Numbered from the stretch's first letter, positions 9,997 through 19,829 are shown. The stretch is 64,000 bases of DNA from Oligoflexus tunisiensis (GCF_001748245.1 NZ_BDFO01000001.1:1349345-1413344); one strand, 5' to 3'. The notes: generated by a model from the sequence alone, not told the origin. Program-made: numbers and translations.

Positions 9997-10138
9997 ACCC
10001 GCTAGAATGCCCCGAATCGGATCAAATCGCATCTCATCTTCGTATGAGAAGTAAGTTCCAACGACAAGCAAAATCCCCTAGCCTCACCCATCACTGACAC
10101 GCAGCCACAACCAGTTAGCAAAACGTAGGAGAACCATT

Positions 10139-11305
10139 ATGAAGAGTAAGGCCCTTGCTCTCATGCCAGTCCTCATGTCGGGGATCGTCCTCGCTGGTCC
10201 CTTGCAAGCAGATGACACAGCATGGAGAACCACCGCCATGGTGAGCCCAAGAGACACTTCACGTCTGCCGTCCATTGAGGATCCCGCAACGATTGTTAAA
10301 TTCCCAGTTCTCAACGACCGCGGTGAAAAAATCGGCACCAAGGATGTGCCAGCTCGAAACGTTTGGCCCAGCATGGACCAATGGACAGAGAAGATGGAAA
10401 GGCTTTACGACCAGGATAGCGGTCCAGACACCCAGACGCTTCGGGTGTGGGATAGCGATCTGCAGGCCAATATAGAAGATTTTCGTATCCCTCAGGATAT
10501 TGATCAAAGAAAAAACCTGGAGCAGCAGGAAGATGCCGCAAAAAAATGGCAGCCTCTGAAAAAGGTTGAACGTAAAAAGATTGTGACCTCATTAACAAGA
10601 ACCTTTGGCAATAACGCAACTTTTGGTGCCTTCCAGAATGGTGGCTTTTCAACTGAAGGCGAAACAGAAGACGTCAAGGTGGATCAATCTTTTTCAGGGG
10701 GTGGCTTTGTTTTCGGCCAAAGATTGACTGTTCTGTCGCAAACGACAAAATCTGATTCCAAATCCAAGACAACACGATCTGATATCAAGGTCTTTGATCA
10801 AAATGTCTTTGTATCGACCGATGGCACGGTGCGTGCCAATAAATCTTTTACCAGGACGAAAGGCGCCGGTAAAACCTTTGTTTTGGGGATCATACCGGTT
10901 CGCGTGGAGGGAAAGGTTTCGGGATCCATGGGCGCAAACCTTGATTATAAAGCAGAGGGACTGAGCATTAAAGGGTCGGTCGCTCCTTTTATCAATACCA
11001 AGGGAACTGCCAGTGCAGGAGTTGATCTTCTCCTGGTTGTGGCTGGAATCGAAGGTTCCCTGACATTCATCAACACGACGCTTACATCGGCCTTCAACGC
11101 TGCAGTTGACCCGCTTGAGCGGGAGTTGAGGGCGGGCTTGAAAGTCGACCATAAGATCAATCTTCTCAGTGGAGATATTTCGGTCTTCGCCAAGATCCGG
11201 CGCTTGTTGCGGCGAGACAAGAAGTTTTCAAAGTCCATCTTTTCCTTCAAAGGGGTCAACGAAAATCGGAACCTGATTAACGAAAATATTGTCGAGGCAC
11301 TTTAA
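10139..11305 (+). CDS. Secreted protein of unknown function
   Basis: A 388-residue exported protein. ATG 10139 follows TAGGAGA, and the signal peptide ends near LAGPLQA. The middle (about 130-330) is Gly/Thr/Ser-rich with alternating strands, suggesting a beta-sheet protein; the end is basic (RRLLRRDKK) and then ends NIVEAL. No catalytic motif seen. The next gene starts 28 bases after its stop in the same direction, so the two are likely co-transcribed. Confidence 0.7.
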   Translation: MKSKALALMPVLMSGIVLAGPLQADDTAWRTTAMVSPRDTSRLPSIEDPATIVKFPVLNDRGEKIGTKDVPARNVWPSMDQWTEKMERLYDQDSGPDTQTLRVWDSDLQANIEDFRIPQDIDQRKNLEQQEDAAKKWQPLKKVERKKIVTSLTRTFGNNATFGAFQNGGFSTEGETEDVKVDQSFSGGGFVFGQRLTVLSQTTKSDSKSKTTRSDIKVFDQNVFVSTDGTVRANKSFTRTKGAGKTFVLGIIPVRVEGKVSGSMGANLDYKAEGLSIKGSVAPFINTKGTASAGVDLLLVVAGIEGSLTFINTTLTSAFNAAVDPLERELRAGLKVDHKINLLSGDISVFAKIRRLLRRDKKFSKSIFSFKGVNENRNLINENIVEAL

Positions 11306-11333
11306 AAAGCATGAATCAGATCGGAGATTCAGA

Positions 11334-13157
11334 ATGAAACGCGTTCTTTCCTGCCTGCTGATATGTATTGCGGTTTTGGGACTTGGTTCCCTCATCAAAA
11401 AGCATTTCATCCAGCCTCATGAAAGATCATCGGAGATCCTCCTGGGTAATGGTCGCAAGAGTATAGCCATTCATCTGATTCCCGGTCTGAGACTTGCCTT
11501 TAGCGGCAGAATCCATTCCGAAGTCAATCTATCGTCAAACGGGAAAAATTTAGAGGAAAAGTTCGATATTTCAGGCGACGTTGTGCTTCGAAGCTATCAG
11601 AATACCCAGGAAGGCATGCTTTGGGGAATAAAGATGGAAAAAGCGCGACTCTTCATCAACGATCAAGAGGCCGATGAGTTCGGCAAAGACACCGGGGAAA
11701 TTTTCTATTTAACGGTTGATGGCGGCGTCACTGAGTTCTTGATAAATGATGGCATGGATAAGATCTATGTCAATGGCCTGAAATCCATCGCCCTGGCGCT
11801 TCAGTTGAAGAAGCCCAACGGGGGCCGTGTGATCGAAAGTGATATGAAATGGGAGCAGCAGGAAGCAGGCCAGAACGGAGTTTTTGATGTTACCTACCTC
11901 ACGTCTGCCGATCACGACGAGTTCATCATTAAAAAGACCTATTTCAATCTTCGAAATGCGGATGGCATGAGGATCGGCGATGATTCCATGAGCATTTTTG
12001 ATTTTGAATCCAAAACACGACAACTGTCTGCTCTGCAGTATCAAATGAACGTAAGAAACCAGTCATCAGGCCTGGGAATTGCAAGCAAACTTGTCATAAA
12101 CCTACTAGCTACTGACTATCGCAGCGATCTCGGTGAAACTGAGCTGCTGAGTTCCCTGCGCAGTCGTCTCGATACTGTAGCTCCTGACCAGGCGCCTCAC
12201 GTGTCCGAGGAAGAAAGGTTGGAACAGCTTCGAAAAGTGATCAAAGGCATAACCCCTGAGCAGATGCTGGCGTCAGTATCAAAAATTCAGTCCCTGGAAG
12301 ACGAAAGTGTACCGGATCTACTCCTGAGACTGGAAGCGATGGTAGCTTTGAACAAAGAGTTTGCTGTAAAACTTATGGGGCATCTCGACAGGAGCATTGA
12401 GGACGAGAATTTCGCCGACCAGCTCAGCATCGTTATGGGAGCGTTTACCAGTATGAATGCGGCAGACGTCGAAAGCCCCCTCCTCGATTACAGTCGACGC
12501 CATCAGCAGAGCGAGCTGATCACCCAGCAAACCGCATTTGCACTTGCCGAACTCAAGGGAGCCAGCAAGGATGTCTTCCATTTTCTGGATGATCTTGCGC
12601 AATCACCGGTCAAAGAGCTTCGAACCATTGGCCTATTGAGCCTGGGAACTTTAGGGCAGCAAACCGAGCACGCGTTCAGCGCATCAAACAAAATCCTGGA
12701 CGGTCTTCGTGTGGGTGAAAAAAATGAAGTCAGCGTTTATCTCGCTGCGCTAAGCAATACCAAAAACCCCACGCATATCGATGTCTTCGCATCTTATATC
12801 GATTCCGGGGTGGAATCCCATATGGAACAGGCTCTTTTCGGGCTCAAACATATACCAGGGGAACGATCTTTTTCTCTCATCAGCCAGGTCATTCTCAATG
12901 ATCCCAGAGAAGGTCTTATCATTGAAGGCATTCAGGCACTGGCTGGACATATCGAAAGGAAAGGTTGTGTCGATGTCTTGATGCAAACGTTTATCCATAA
13001 GGATTCCCTAAGAGTTAAAATGGAAACTTTATCCATATTAGCTGCTGTCGCCCCTTTCGAGCCGAAAGTTAAAGACTTCCTCAAGGAAGTCAATCGCTCC
13101 ATGATTTATGATCAGAAAGTTGCAGCTTTTGCAGGAGAGTTACTGCTGACCATTTAA
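11334..13157 (+). CDS. Membrane-anchored helical-repeat protein, vitellogenin-N/HEAT-like
   Basis: A 607-residue protein. ATG 11334 has CGGAGA upstream and begins an N-terminal membrane anchor or signal (residues 1-20); the frame is open 45 bases further but without a ribosome site. Residues about 35-260 are beta-rich. Residues about 290-600 are successive amphipathic helix pairs. Phrases such as LRTIGLLSLGTLG, YLAALSNTKNPTHIDVF and QALFGLKHIPGE resemble the superhelical domain of vitellogenin and other lipid-transfer proteins, where a beta barrel precedes the helical array in the same order. That comparison is by eye; a plain HEAT-repeat protein is the alternative. It directly follows a secreted protein of unknown role. 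Confidence 0.65.
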   Translation: MKRVLSCLLICIAVLGLGSLIKKHFIQPHERSSEILLGNGRKSIAIHLIPGLRLAFSGRIHSEVNLSSNGKNLEEKFDISGDVVLRSYQNTQEGMLWGIKMEKARLFINDQEADEFGKDTGEIFYLTVDGGVTEFLINDGMDKIYVNGLKSIALALQLKKPNGGRVIESDMKWEQQEAGQNGVFDVTYLTSADHDEFIIKKTYFNLRNADGMRIGDDSMSIFDFESKTRQLSALQYQMNVRNQSSGLGIASKLVINLLATDYRSDLGETELLSSLRSRLDTVAPDQAPHVSEEERLEQLRKVIKGITPEQMLASVSKIQSLEDESVPDLLLRLEAMVALNKEFAVKLMGHLDRSIEDENFADQLSIVMGAFTSMNAADVESPLLDYSRRHQQSELITQQTAFALAELKGASKDVFHFLDDLAQSPVKELRTIGLLSLGTLGQQTEHAFSASNKILDGLRVGEKNEVSVYLAALSNTKNPTHIDVFASYIDSGVESHMEQALFGLKHIPGERSFSLISQVILNDPREGLIIEGIQALAGHIERKGCVDVLMQTFIHKDSLRVKMETLSILAAVAPFEPKVKDFLKEVNRSMIYDQKVAAFAGELLLTI

Positions 13158-13243
13158 AATTTGCGCATATTTGCACTTCACTTTGACGACCCAGCTATGC
13201 ATAATACCCTTGAAAATTAACTCCAAGGGCAATGGAGAACTGC

Positions 13244-14422
13244 ATGAAGGTCGCTATCAATGGCATCGGAATAGCGGGACCTACATTAGCCTGGTGGCTG
13301 AAACGGTTCGGTCATGAACCGGTGCTCTTTGAAAAATCGCCTGTCCTGCGTACGGGCGGATATCTGATTGATTTTTGGGGCATTGGCTATGACATTGCTG
13401 AAAAGATGGGTGTCCTGCCGGAAGTCAATCGCCAGGGTTACCTGATTTCCGACATGCAAATGGTTGACCACGAAGGAAAACGTGTCGCGCGGTTGGATTT
13501 TGAAATCATGAGAACCCTGGTCAACAATCGACTGACCAGCATTCTGCGCGGAGATTTGGCGGAAATATTGTTCAATGCCTGCAAAGGTGTCGATGCTAGA
13601 TCTGGGGTCTCCATAACTGGAATCCAGGATCTCAAAGATTCAACACGCGTCCAATTTTCCGACGGATCTGAAGATGCCTTTGATCTGGTCATCGGCGCCG
13701 ACGGATTGCATTCCAAAGTACGGTCACTGGTGTTCGGGGACGAGGCCCAGTTTGAAAAGCCGCTGGGATACTATGTCACGGCCTTCAAAGTGAAGGGTTA
13801 TCCCTATCGGGACGATCTAAAAGTCGTTAGCCATACAATTTCTGGCAAACAAGTGATTCGCGCTTCGCTGAGGGATGATGTCACCGTATTCCTATTGATT
13901 TGTCGTGCCGAATGCATCGAGAAAGTGCCGGAGACGATGGCAGAAATCCGCGCTACATCCCAGCAGGTTTTTGGCGAAATGGGTTGGGAGACCCGTGAAA
14001 TTTTAGCCCACATGCAGGACGAAGAGATTTACTTTGATCGTGTCAGTCAAATCAGAATGACCCGTTGGGCGAAGGGACGAGTCGCTCTCGTGGGCGACGC
14101 GGTGGCTTGTGCTTCCCTTTTAGCTGGAGAAGGCACGGGACTTGCCATGACAGAGGCTTACGTTCTTGCTGGAGAGCTGCACAGAAATCACGGAAATTTT
14201 GCTGTGGCCTTCCAGAACTATGAAAGGATTCTTCAGTCATTTTTAGCCGGAAAGCAGAAATCAGCGATTCAGTTCGCCGAGTTTTTTGCCCCTCGTTCGC
14301 AGTTACATCTTCTGCTGCGTAACCTTGGTGCAAGGCTTTCAAACATTCCGTGGGTGGCGAATCATTTCGTGGTCAGGTCGTTTCGCGATGATGTCATCCT
14401 GCCAGAATACGAAAACATCTAG
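13244..14422 (+). CDS. FAD-dependent monooxygenase (UbiH/TetX type)
   Basis: Class A flavin monooxygenase of 392 residues, which uses NAD(P)H and oxygen to hydroxylate an aromatic or polyketide-like substrate. ATG 13244 has GGAGA at the right distance; an in-frame ATG lies 12 bases upstream. Seen are the N-terminal FAD site NGIGIAGPTLAWWL, the DG motif GADGLHSKVRS (about residue 150) and the GD motif RVALVGDAVACAS (about residue 275). Full length for the family. It stands alone between an unrelated envelope gene and the TonB receptor, so the substrate cannot be read from context. TetX-type enzymes that inactivate tetracyclines share these motifs, but so do many metabolic enzymes. Confidence 0.85.
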   Translation: MKVAINGIGIAGPTLAWWLKRFGHEPVLFEKSPVLRTGGYLIDFWGIGYDIAEKMGVLPEVNRQGYLISDMQMVDHEGKRVARLDFEIMRTLVNNRLTSILRGDLAEILFNACKGVDARSGVSITGIQDLKDSTRVQFSDGSEDAFDLVIGADGLHSKVRSLVFGDEAQFEKPLGYYVTAFKVKGYPYRDDLKVVSHTISGKQVIRASLRDDVTVFLLICRAECIEKVPETMAEIRATSQQVFGEMGWETREILAHMQDEEIYFDRVSQIRMTRWAKGRVALVGDAVACASLLAGEGTGLAMTEAYVLAGELHRNHGNFAVAFQNYERILQSFLAGKQKSAIQFAEFFAPRSQLHLLLRNLGARLSNIPWVANHFVVRSFRDDVILPEYENI

Positions 14423-14744
14423 ATCCTTCATGGGAAAGAACTCTCATGTCAGGGCAATATGTCCCTCCTGCCTCATCGATTCAAAGGCCAAATAACCAGA
14501 AGTTGTGTATTTGAAATTTTTGCACTAGATCTACGTGCAGGTATGCATCGTTTCATCTTATCCGCCCAAGAGGACCGGCCTCGGATCACAAGTCCTTACT
14601 GATCAAGGCCATCCGCCTTATCTTCGACGAAGGTTTGTGGCAGGAGAAGTTCGAAATTCGGGCAAAGGCCAGGGTGAGCAGGCAGCTGATATGAGGCTGA
14701 TAAGCCCATTAATTGTTTCTGAATTCAAAATTAGGGGAGTAACG
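14423..14744. other. Intergenic, upstream of the TonB receptor gene
   Basis: About 320 bases before the receptor. The stretch around 14578-14695 can be read in one frame as about 40 protein-like residues ending at a TGA with no start codon, so it may be a decayed gene tail, but it is too short to name. No hairpin terminator or clear Fur-like box seen. Confidence 0.3.
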
Positions 14745-17405
14745 ATGAAGACATCCATCGCTAGTGCAATCAGTTTTGTGCTACTGGCGGCGCTTGTCCC
14801 AGCGCATGCGCAGGAACAGGCGACTGAGACAAAACCGACTGAAGCGAACAGCCCGACCACGAACAGGAAAAAAAGTGAAGAGAAGGCCGAAGTGATCGCG
14901 GTGACCGGTACCCGAATCAAACGTGTCGACATGAATGTCGCTGCCCCTCTGACCATCATGAGCCGAGATGAAATCCAGGCGACAGGCAAGCAAACGGTGA
15001 CCGATATCGTCAAGAGTCTGCCTGCGTCGATCGGCAACTCCGTGACCACCACGACAACCAATGGTGGTACCAACGGCAGCGGTAACATCGCGTTGCGAGG
15101 TCTTGACCCGTCTTCGACTCTCGTCCTTTTGAACGGCCGCCGACTTCCTTTGGATGCCTTCGGATCGAGCCCTGACTTGAACTCGATCCCGGTCGCTGCC
15201 ATTGACCGCATCGAGATTCTCCAGGAGGGAGCCTCTGCAATCTACGGTTCGGACGCCATCGCCGGCGTTATCAACATCATTACCATCAAAAACTGGGACG
15301 GCATGGACTTCGGCCTCTATTACGGCCAGTCTTCACGCGGTGACCTCGAGACAAAGTCGATTGATTTGACCTACGGAACGACCAATGACAAGGGTGGCAT
15401 ACTCCTGGGTGTGAACGTCTACAGTCAAGGTTCCGTGAAATCCAGGGATCGTGACGTTTCGAAGGTGGCGCTGGGTCCCAGTTCGGCGACACCTGATGCG
15501 AGCATCCGAGGAGTTCCCAACCAGCCCGCTCTGATTGCGCTGCCACACGCAGGTATCGGTGGCACGCCCCAGACGGCCAGTGACTACCGGCCCTTCAATG
15601 CCGATACCGATCTCTACAATTTCGCGTCGATCACCGATGCGATCATGGCTCAGGATCGCCGCAGCTTTTTCCTGAGTGGTGATTACGAATTGGCAAAAGA
15701 CCTGAAGGGCTTCGTCGACACCCATTACACGAATACATTCAGCAAATATAATTCCGCGCCGACACCGCTTTTCACCAACCGCGAAACCGGTGCGCTCACT
15801 GTTGCGGCGAACAACCCTTATAACCCATTCGGCGTTGAGCTGACCGATGTGAGAAAACGCTTTCTTCAGCTCGGGCCTCGCGCGTCGGAAGCAGACTCCA
15901 ATACGTTCCGCGGCGTGGTCGGGGTTGAAGGTAAAATTCTCGATCAATGGACCTGGGACTTTGCCTATAACCATGGAGAATCCAAGACCAGGGCGACGAT
16001 TAAAAACATTGTGAACAAAACCAACCTGGCACTCGGAATTGGTGACCCCGCGAACTGCACAGCCGTAGCGACCCTTGGCTGCGTTCCCGTGAATATCACC
16101 GGGGCTGATGGCAGCCTTACACCTGAAATGATGGACTGGCTCCGAATTCAAGCCACCGACTACACCAAAACCGAAACGGACGCCTACACCGTGAACTTTG
16201 CCGGTGACCTGGCTAAAACAGGACTGGGTACAATCGGTTTGGCTGTTGGTGCCGAAGTCCGTACAGAAAAATACGATAGCGACACCGATCCCAACTCCGA
16301 GCAGTACAACACGATTGGCAGCACAAACGAAAAATCGACAGCCGGTGACCGCGACGTAAAAGAAGCTTACGTGGAATTGACCGTTCCGTTCACAGAGCTG
16401 GTTGAAGTTAACCTCGCCGCGCGTCACTCGGATTACAACGACTTCGGTTCAACAACAAACCCGAAGGCCGGCCTCAAAATCAGTCCTTTGAACGGCCTGA
16501 CGCTTCGCGGAAGTTATTCGACAGGTTTCCGGGCTCCTTCCCTGGTCGAGCTCTATCAAGGTCAGCAGGAGAATTTCGCTTCGCTGCGTGATCCCTGTCA
16601 GACTCCAGGAGCTTGTACTGTTCAATCGGATCCCACCATCATCCAATTTCTGGCTTTGGAGGGTGGAAACCCGGACCTGGATCCTGAAAAATCGAAGTCC
16701 TTCACCTATGGCCTGACGTACTCGATTGCCGATTTCAATGCCAAGATCGATTACTTCTCGATCAAGACGGAAAACGCCATTAATACGAGTGCGCAGTTTG
16801 TTGTGGACCAGTTCCGTGCCAACGGTTTGTATGCCGACAAAGTCCTGCTCGATGCCAACAATAACATTCTGACGATCGAGGCCATTGCGCTGAACCTCGC
16901 GTCCCGGAAAGTCGAAGGCGTGGACCTTGCCTTTGACTATGCCCTTCGCAATACAGCTGCAGGTAGTTTCACGTTCAACCTGATGGGCGGTCACTACATC
17001 AAGTACATGAACCAGGCTGACAAGAGCGCACCTTTCGAAAATATCGTTGGCAAGTTCGTCGATTCCGCCAGCGATGGGCGCGGTTCGATTCCAAAATGGA
17101 AAGGATTGTTGGACATCGGTTGGGCGAATCGTGGCATTGATGCTGGAGTTACAGTCAATACCGTGTCCAAACTGGATGCGCCCCAAGGCACCACCGAGGA
17201 GTATCAAACCCTCGAGCAGTGGACGACTTATGATTTGCGCGCCGGTTATGATTTCATGAACTACGGGAAATTCACCGTCGGTATCAATAACGTCCTGGAC
17301 GAGAAACCACCTGTTACGGATGCCGGCTTCAACGATAACATCGATGCCCGTGCCCATAACCTGATCGGTCGCTTCTACTACGCTCGCTGGGGGGTTACGC
17401 TCTAA
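14745..17405 (+). CDS. TonB-dependent outer-membrane receptor
   Basis: Outer-membrane active transporter of 886 residues. ATG 14745 follows AGGGGAG and begins a signal peptide ending PAHA; the frame is open 210 bases further upstream but without signal features. After a Thr/Lys/Glu-rich linker comes the plug domain with VTGTRIKR, LRGLDPSSTLVLLNGRR and GSDAIAGVINI, then a 22-strand-type barrel including LRGSYSTGFRAPSL and the closing RFYYARWGVTL. The final residue is Leu rather than Phe. These receptors import siderophores, vitamin B12 or oligosaccharides using TonB energy. The four small secreted-protein genes that follow suggest a dedicated uptake system, but the ligand is not evident. Confidence 0.93.
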   Translation: MKTSIASAISFVLLAALVPAHAQEQATETKPTEANSPTTNRKKSEEKAEVIAVTGTRIKRVDMNVAAPLTIMSRDEIQATGKQTVTDIVKSLPASIGNSVTTTTTNGGTNGSGNIALRGLDPSSTLVLLNGRRLPLDAFGSSPDLNSIPVAAIDRIEILQEGASAIYGSDAIAGVINIITIKNWDGMDFGLYYGQSSRGDLETKSIDLTYGTTNDKGGILLGVNVYSQGSVKSRDRDVSKVALGPSSATPDASIRGVPNQPALIALPHAGIGGTPQTASDYRPFNADTDLYNFASITDAIMAQDRRSFFLSGDYELAKDLKGFVDTHYTNTFSKYNSAPTPLFTNRETGALTVAANNPYNPFGVELTDVRKRFLQLGPRASEADSNTFRGVVGVEGKILDQWTWDFAYNHGESKTRATIKNIVNKTNLALGIGDPANCTAVATLGCVPVNITGADGSLTPEMMDWLRIQATDYTKTETDAYTVNFAGDLAKTGLGTIGLAVGAEVRTEKYDSDTDPNSEQYNTIGSTNEKSTAGDRDVKEAYVELTVPFTELVEVNLAARHSDYNDFGSTTNPKAGLKISPLNGLTLRGSYSTGFRAPSLVELYQGQQENFASLRDPCQTPGACTVQSDPTIIQFLALEGGNPDLDPEKSKSFTYGLTYSIADFNAKIDYFSIKTENAINTSAQFVVDQFRANGLYADKVLLDANNNILTIEAIALNLASRKVEGVDLAFDYALRNTAAGSFTFNLMGGHYIKYMNQADKSAPFENIVGKFVDSASDGRGSIPKWKGLLDIGWANRGIDAGVTVNTVSKLDAPQGTTEEYQTLEQWTTYDLRAGYDFMNYGKFTVGINNVLDEKPPVTDAGFNDNIDARAHNLIGRFYYARWGVTL

Positions 17406-17582
17406 GAGCTTTCCATTAACCACGACAGCCCATGGGGGTATCAAGCTTCCCATGGAGAGACTATGGGGTTTGTTGGGTATCCTCTCCAGCCAGCACCATT
17501 AGATTATGCAGGATCCTCGACAATTGCGAAGCGCCGCGGAATACTGCAGGGGTGCGCTCGCAATCCGGGAAAGGAGAATTCC

Positions 17583-18257
17583 ATGAGAATGACGATTTCC
17601 ATGAGTCTGTTGTTCGCAGTTCCTGTGTACGCTCATGTTCCGTTCGTGGAAGGCCTTGATTTTCAGGATGATCAGGCCTTTGCCTTGGAGCCACCCATTG
17701 AAAAATCCTACGCGATCTATTCAAGTTTCAATAGCGCCACCGATCAGGACCGTGTGACGTTCAGGCTGTCAGAGGCGGATTTTCAGAATGAAAAAGTCGT
17801 GATGGACGCCGTGGGCCGTCCCGGCCGCAAGGTCACCTTCAACACCATCGTACCAGCCTGCGCACCCTATGTTGCAGTTCTTCCGAGCGTGGTTCTGGTG
17901 GGGCCGACACAGGATGCTCTGCCGTCAGCTGGAAAACTTCCGCTGCCCTTGCCTCTGGCCGAGAATCAAGGTGCTTATTTTATAGCTAACACAGAGCAGG
18001 GCCATGTGATTGAAGAGAAGATTACCGGGACCCGCTATTTTCAGCAGAAAAGCGCCGAGCTGATCGTGACGAGGCCTGGGGCCTATGAATTTATCGTGTG
18101 GGAACCTCAAGGTCGTGTGGCGGATTATGTGTTGGTGGTTGGGCACGAAGAAATCTTCGGTCCTAACGAAATTGCGCAGTCGCTTAAGCGTCTGGCTTAT
18201 CTGCGCGAGGGTCAGGAAATTAAGGATGAAAACTGCCGCCAGGAGCTGAAACCGTAA
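17583..18257 (+). CDS. Secreted protein with a predicted N-terminal His
   Basis: A 224-residue exported protein. ATG 17583 follows AAGGAG. The signal peptide ends AVPVYA, so the mature chain should begin HVPFVEG. An N-terminal His after signal cleavage is the hallmark of histidine-brace copper sites (CopC, LPMO, Bim1-like), and from memory a family of secreted proteins with mature H-P-[FY]-[ILV]-E starts exists; membership is inference. Later His occur at EQGHVIEE and VVGHEEIFG. The body looks beta-rich with paired Cys (VPACAPY and the C-terminal ENCRQ). It lies 177 bases after the TonB receptor and heads four consecutive secreted-protein genes. Confidence 0.75.
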   Translation: MRMTISMSLLFAVPVYAHVPFVEGLDFQDDQAFALEPPIEKSYAIYSSFNSATDQDRVTFRLSEADFQNEKVVMDAVGRPGRKVTFNTIVPACAPYVAVLPSVVLVGPTQDALPSAGKLPLPLPLAENQGAYFIANTEQGHVIEEKITGTRYFQQKSAELIVTRPGAYEFIVWEPQGRVADYVLVVGHEEIFGPNEIAQSLKRLAYLREGQEIKDENCRQELKP

Positions 18258-18453
18258 ATATTTTTGCGAAGCGAAACTTACCCATAACAGGAAACAGGAC
18301 AGGGTGTGTTGAAATGTCCAACCTTTCGGACACTTTCCTGGTGGTTTCGCTCGCCCCGGCTCGACTTGCGGCGCCAATCGGCTCCTTCGCCTTCCCGTGG
18401 GAGCTGGCATCTCGATTGCAAAGGGAATTCCATAATTTTGAAGGAGTGTCTTG

Positions 18454-18843
18454 ATGAAAATATCTGGATATCTTATGGCAGCAGCCATGTTCGCAATGAG
18501 CGGCCTTGCTCAGTATGCTGAGGCATGTACGATGGCGCCTGTTAATCTTGACGAGCAGGCTCGCGACATGCAGAGATATGTGGCCACGGCCTTGAAAATC
18601 GAACCAACCGCTATGACCAATGTTGAAGTAAGAGATGCTACAGGGGACTACATTTGGTCGGACCCCATGTGTCCTGAAGGGTTGAGGGCCAGCGCAACCT
18701 TCGTCGTCCGACCGAAGGATCCAGCCGAGAGCTGCACGATCCTGGTTAAAGTTTCCAAAACGGAACCGACCGGGCTCAGCAAAATTCCCGTCAAGCATGA
18801 AATCAAGATTGAAATCGTTCAGCAGGAAAAATGCCGCGAATAA
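18454..18843 (+). CDS. Small secreted protein
   Basis: A 129-residue exported protein. ATG 18454 is preceded by GAAGGAG, and an in-frame TTG sits directly before it. The signal peptide runs to about YAEA, followed by a mature start near CTMAPVNL. Four Cys are present (ACTM, PMCPEG, ESCTIL, EKCRE), suggesting two disulphides. No family recognised. It belongs to the run of secreted-protein genes behind the TonB receptor. Confidence 0.7.
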   Translation: MKISGYLMAAAMFAMSGLAQYAEACTMAPVNLDEQARDMQRYVATALKIEPTAMTNVEVRDATGDYIWSDPMCPEGLRASATFVVRPKDPAESCTILVKVSKTEPTGLSKIPVKHEIKIEIVQQEKCRE

Positions 18844-18879
18844 ACTGAACCGATAAATCAACAAAATTTGGGAGGCCTT

Positions 18880-19320
18880 ATGAAACTCATATTGACAGTC
18901 GCCATGATGACTTTTGCATCCTCACCGTCCTTCTCCGCCGATCTCAGCAAGGCCAATCTCTATGACTGCCAGGGACGCAATACGCAAGTCTCATTTTCAA
19001 CCTCCAGCTTGACGGGAGAGCCTCAACTTCACCTCAGCGGGAGTCCTTTTGCAGGACAGAAACTCACCGCAACTGAATTGGAGGAAACCAGGATGGGCTA
19101 TCAGGCTTCTGTGTCCGTTGCCAATATCTATGATGCGTCGATCGACTATACCCTGATTGTTCCCGTTGTGATGACCACCAGGGGCCAGACATTCCAGGTC
19201 AATGGTGTGCTGATCAAAACGTCAGCAGGCGGGCTTATCAGTCCTGAAAGCATTCCTGGGCCAGTCCAGCAGAACACCCTAACAGCATTAAGATGTCGTG
19301 CCACTCTAGTGGATTTTTGA
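18880..19320 (+). CDS. Small secreted protein
   Basis: A 146-residue exported protein. GGAGG lies just before ATG 18880. The signal peptide ends near SPSFSA. The mature chain is short-stranded and Ser/Thr-rich with two Cys (YDCQG, LRCRAT) near the two ends that could pair. The following gene starts 12 bases after its stop, so they are co-transcribed. Function unknown. Confidence 0.7.
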   Translation: MKLILTVAMMTFASSPSFSADLSKANLYDCQGRNTQVSFSTSSLTGEPQLHLSGSPFAGQKLTATELEETRMGYQASVSVANIYDASIDYTLIVPVVMTTRGQTFQVNGVLIKTSAGGLISPESIPGPVQQNTLTALRCRATLVDF

Positions 19321-19332
19321 GAGGATAAACCT

Positions 19333-19770
19333 ATGATGACAGCTGCAGGAAAGTCTTTGTTCACTATCGCTTCGCTGGTCTTTGCACACTCAGCCATGGC
19401 GTCCTCGGTTGCAGGATACGTTACCAAGGTCGTGGGGGATTGCATGCCTGGGTCGGCCAGCTGTACGACTTTACCCGTTGAAACTGAAGTACTCGTAATG
19501 AAAGGAAAAGTGAAAGCACCTACAAATTCAGCCAGCTTAGCCGTCGAAAATCTGCTCCAGTCGGAAAACCTTTGGGCCAGAATCAAAACGGATTCGCAGG
19601 GTCATTATTCGACTGATATCGAGCCTGGAGTTTATACTCTGTTTGCTGTGTTTGGTGACAGAGCCTATTTGAATTTATTCACAGGTGCCGGCGACTTCTG
19701 GCATGTGAATATTGAGGACAGCAAAAACTTAAGGTTTGACATTGAGAATACCGAAGAAGCGTATTTTTAG
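19333..19770 (+). CDS. Small secreted protein, carboxypeptidase-regulatory/prealbumin-like fold
   Basis: A 145-residue exported protein; GAGAGGAT lies before ATG 19333. Signal peptide to about SAMA. The second half (WARIKTDSQGHYSTDIEPG followed by VYTLFAVFGDRA) has the pattern of CarboxypepD_reg/prealbumin-like beta-sandwich domains: a polar turn, Gly-x-Tyr, then an L-x-PG-x-Y strand. These domains usually bind or present rather than catalyse. Last gene of the run; a strong hairpin follows. Confidence 0.7.
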   Translation: MMTAAGKSLFTIASLVFAHSAMASSVAGYVTKVVGDCMPGSASCTTLPVETEVLVMKGKVKAPTNSASLAVENLLQSENLWARIKTDSQGHYSTDIEPGVYTLFAVFGDRAYLNLFTGAGDFWHVNIEDSKNLRFDIENTEEAYF

Positions 19771-19777
19771 AGATAGC

Positions 19778-19829
19778 ATCGCCCATACTCGTCGTATCCG
19801 CTCAGGTAGCGGACGAGAGGTTGGGCGAT
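19778..19829. terminator. Long hairpin between convergent genes
   Basis: ATCGCCCA (19778-19785) pairs with TGGGCGAT (19822-19829), and inside it CTCGTC pairs with GACGAG and CCGCT with AGCGG. It lies between the convergent 3' ends of the secreted-protein run and the cupin gene, so it probably ends transcription from both sides. A long T tract is absent. Confidence 0.6.

Noticed and set aside
15333..16427. 364-codon minus-strand frame opposite the TonB receptor
   Set aside because: The plus strand clearly encodes plug and barrel motifs; the antisense frame has no recognisable feature.
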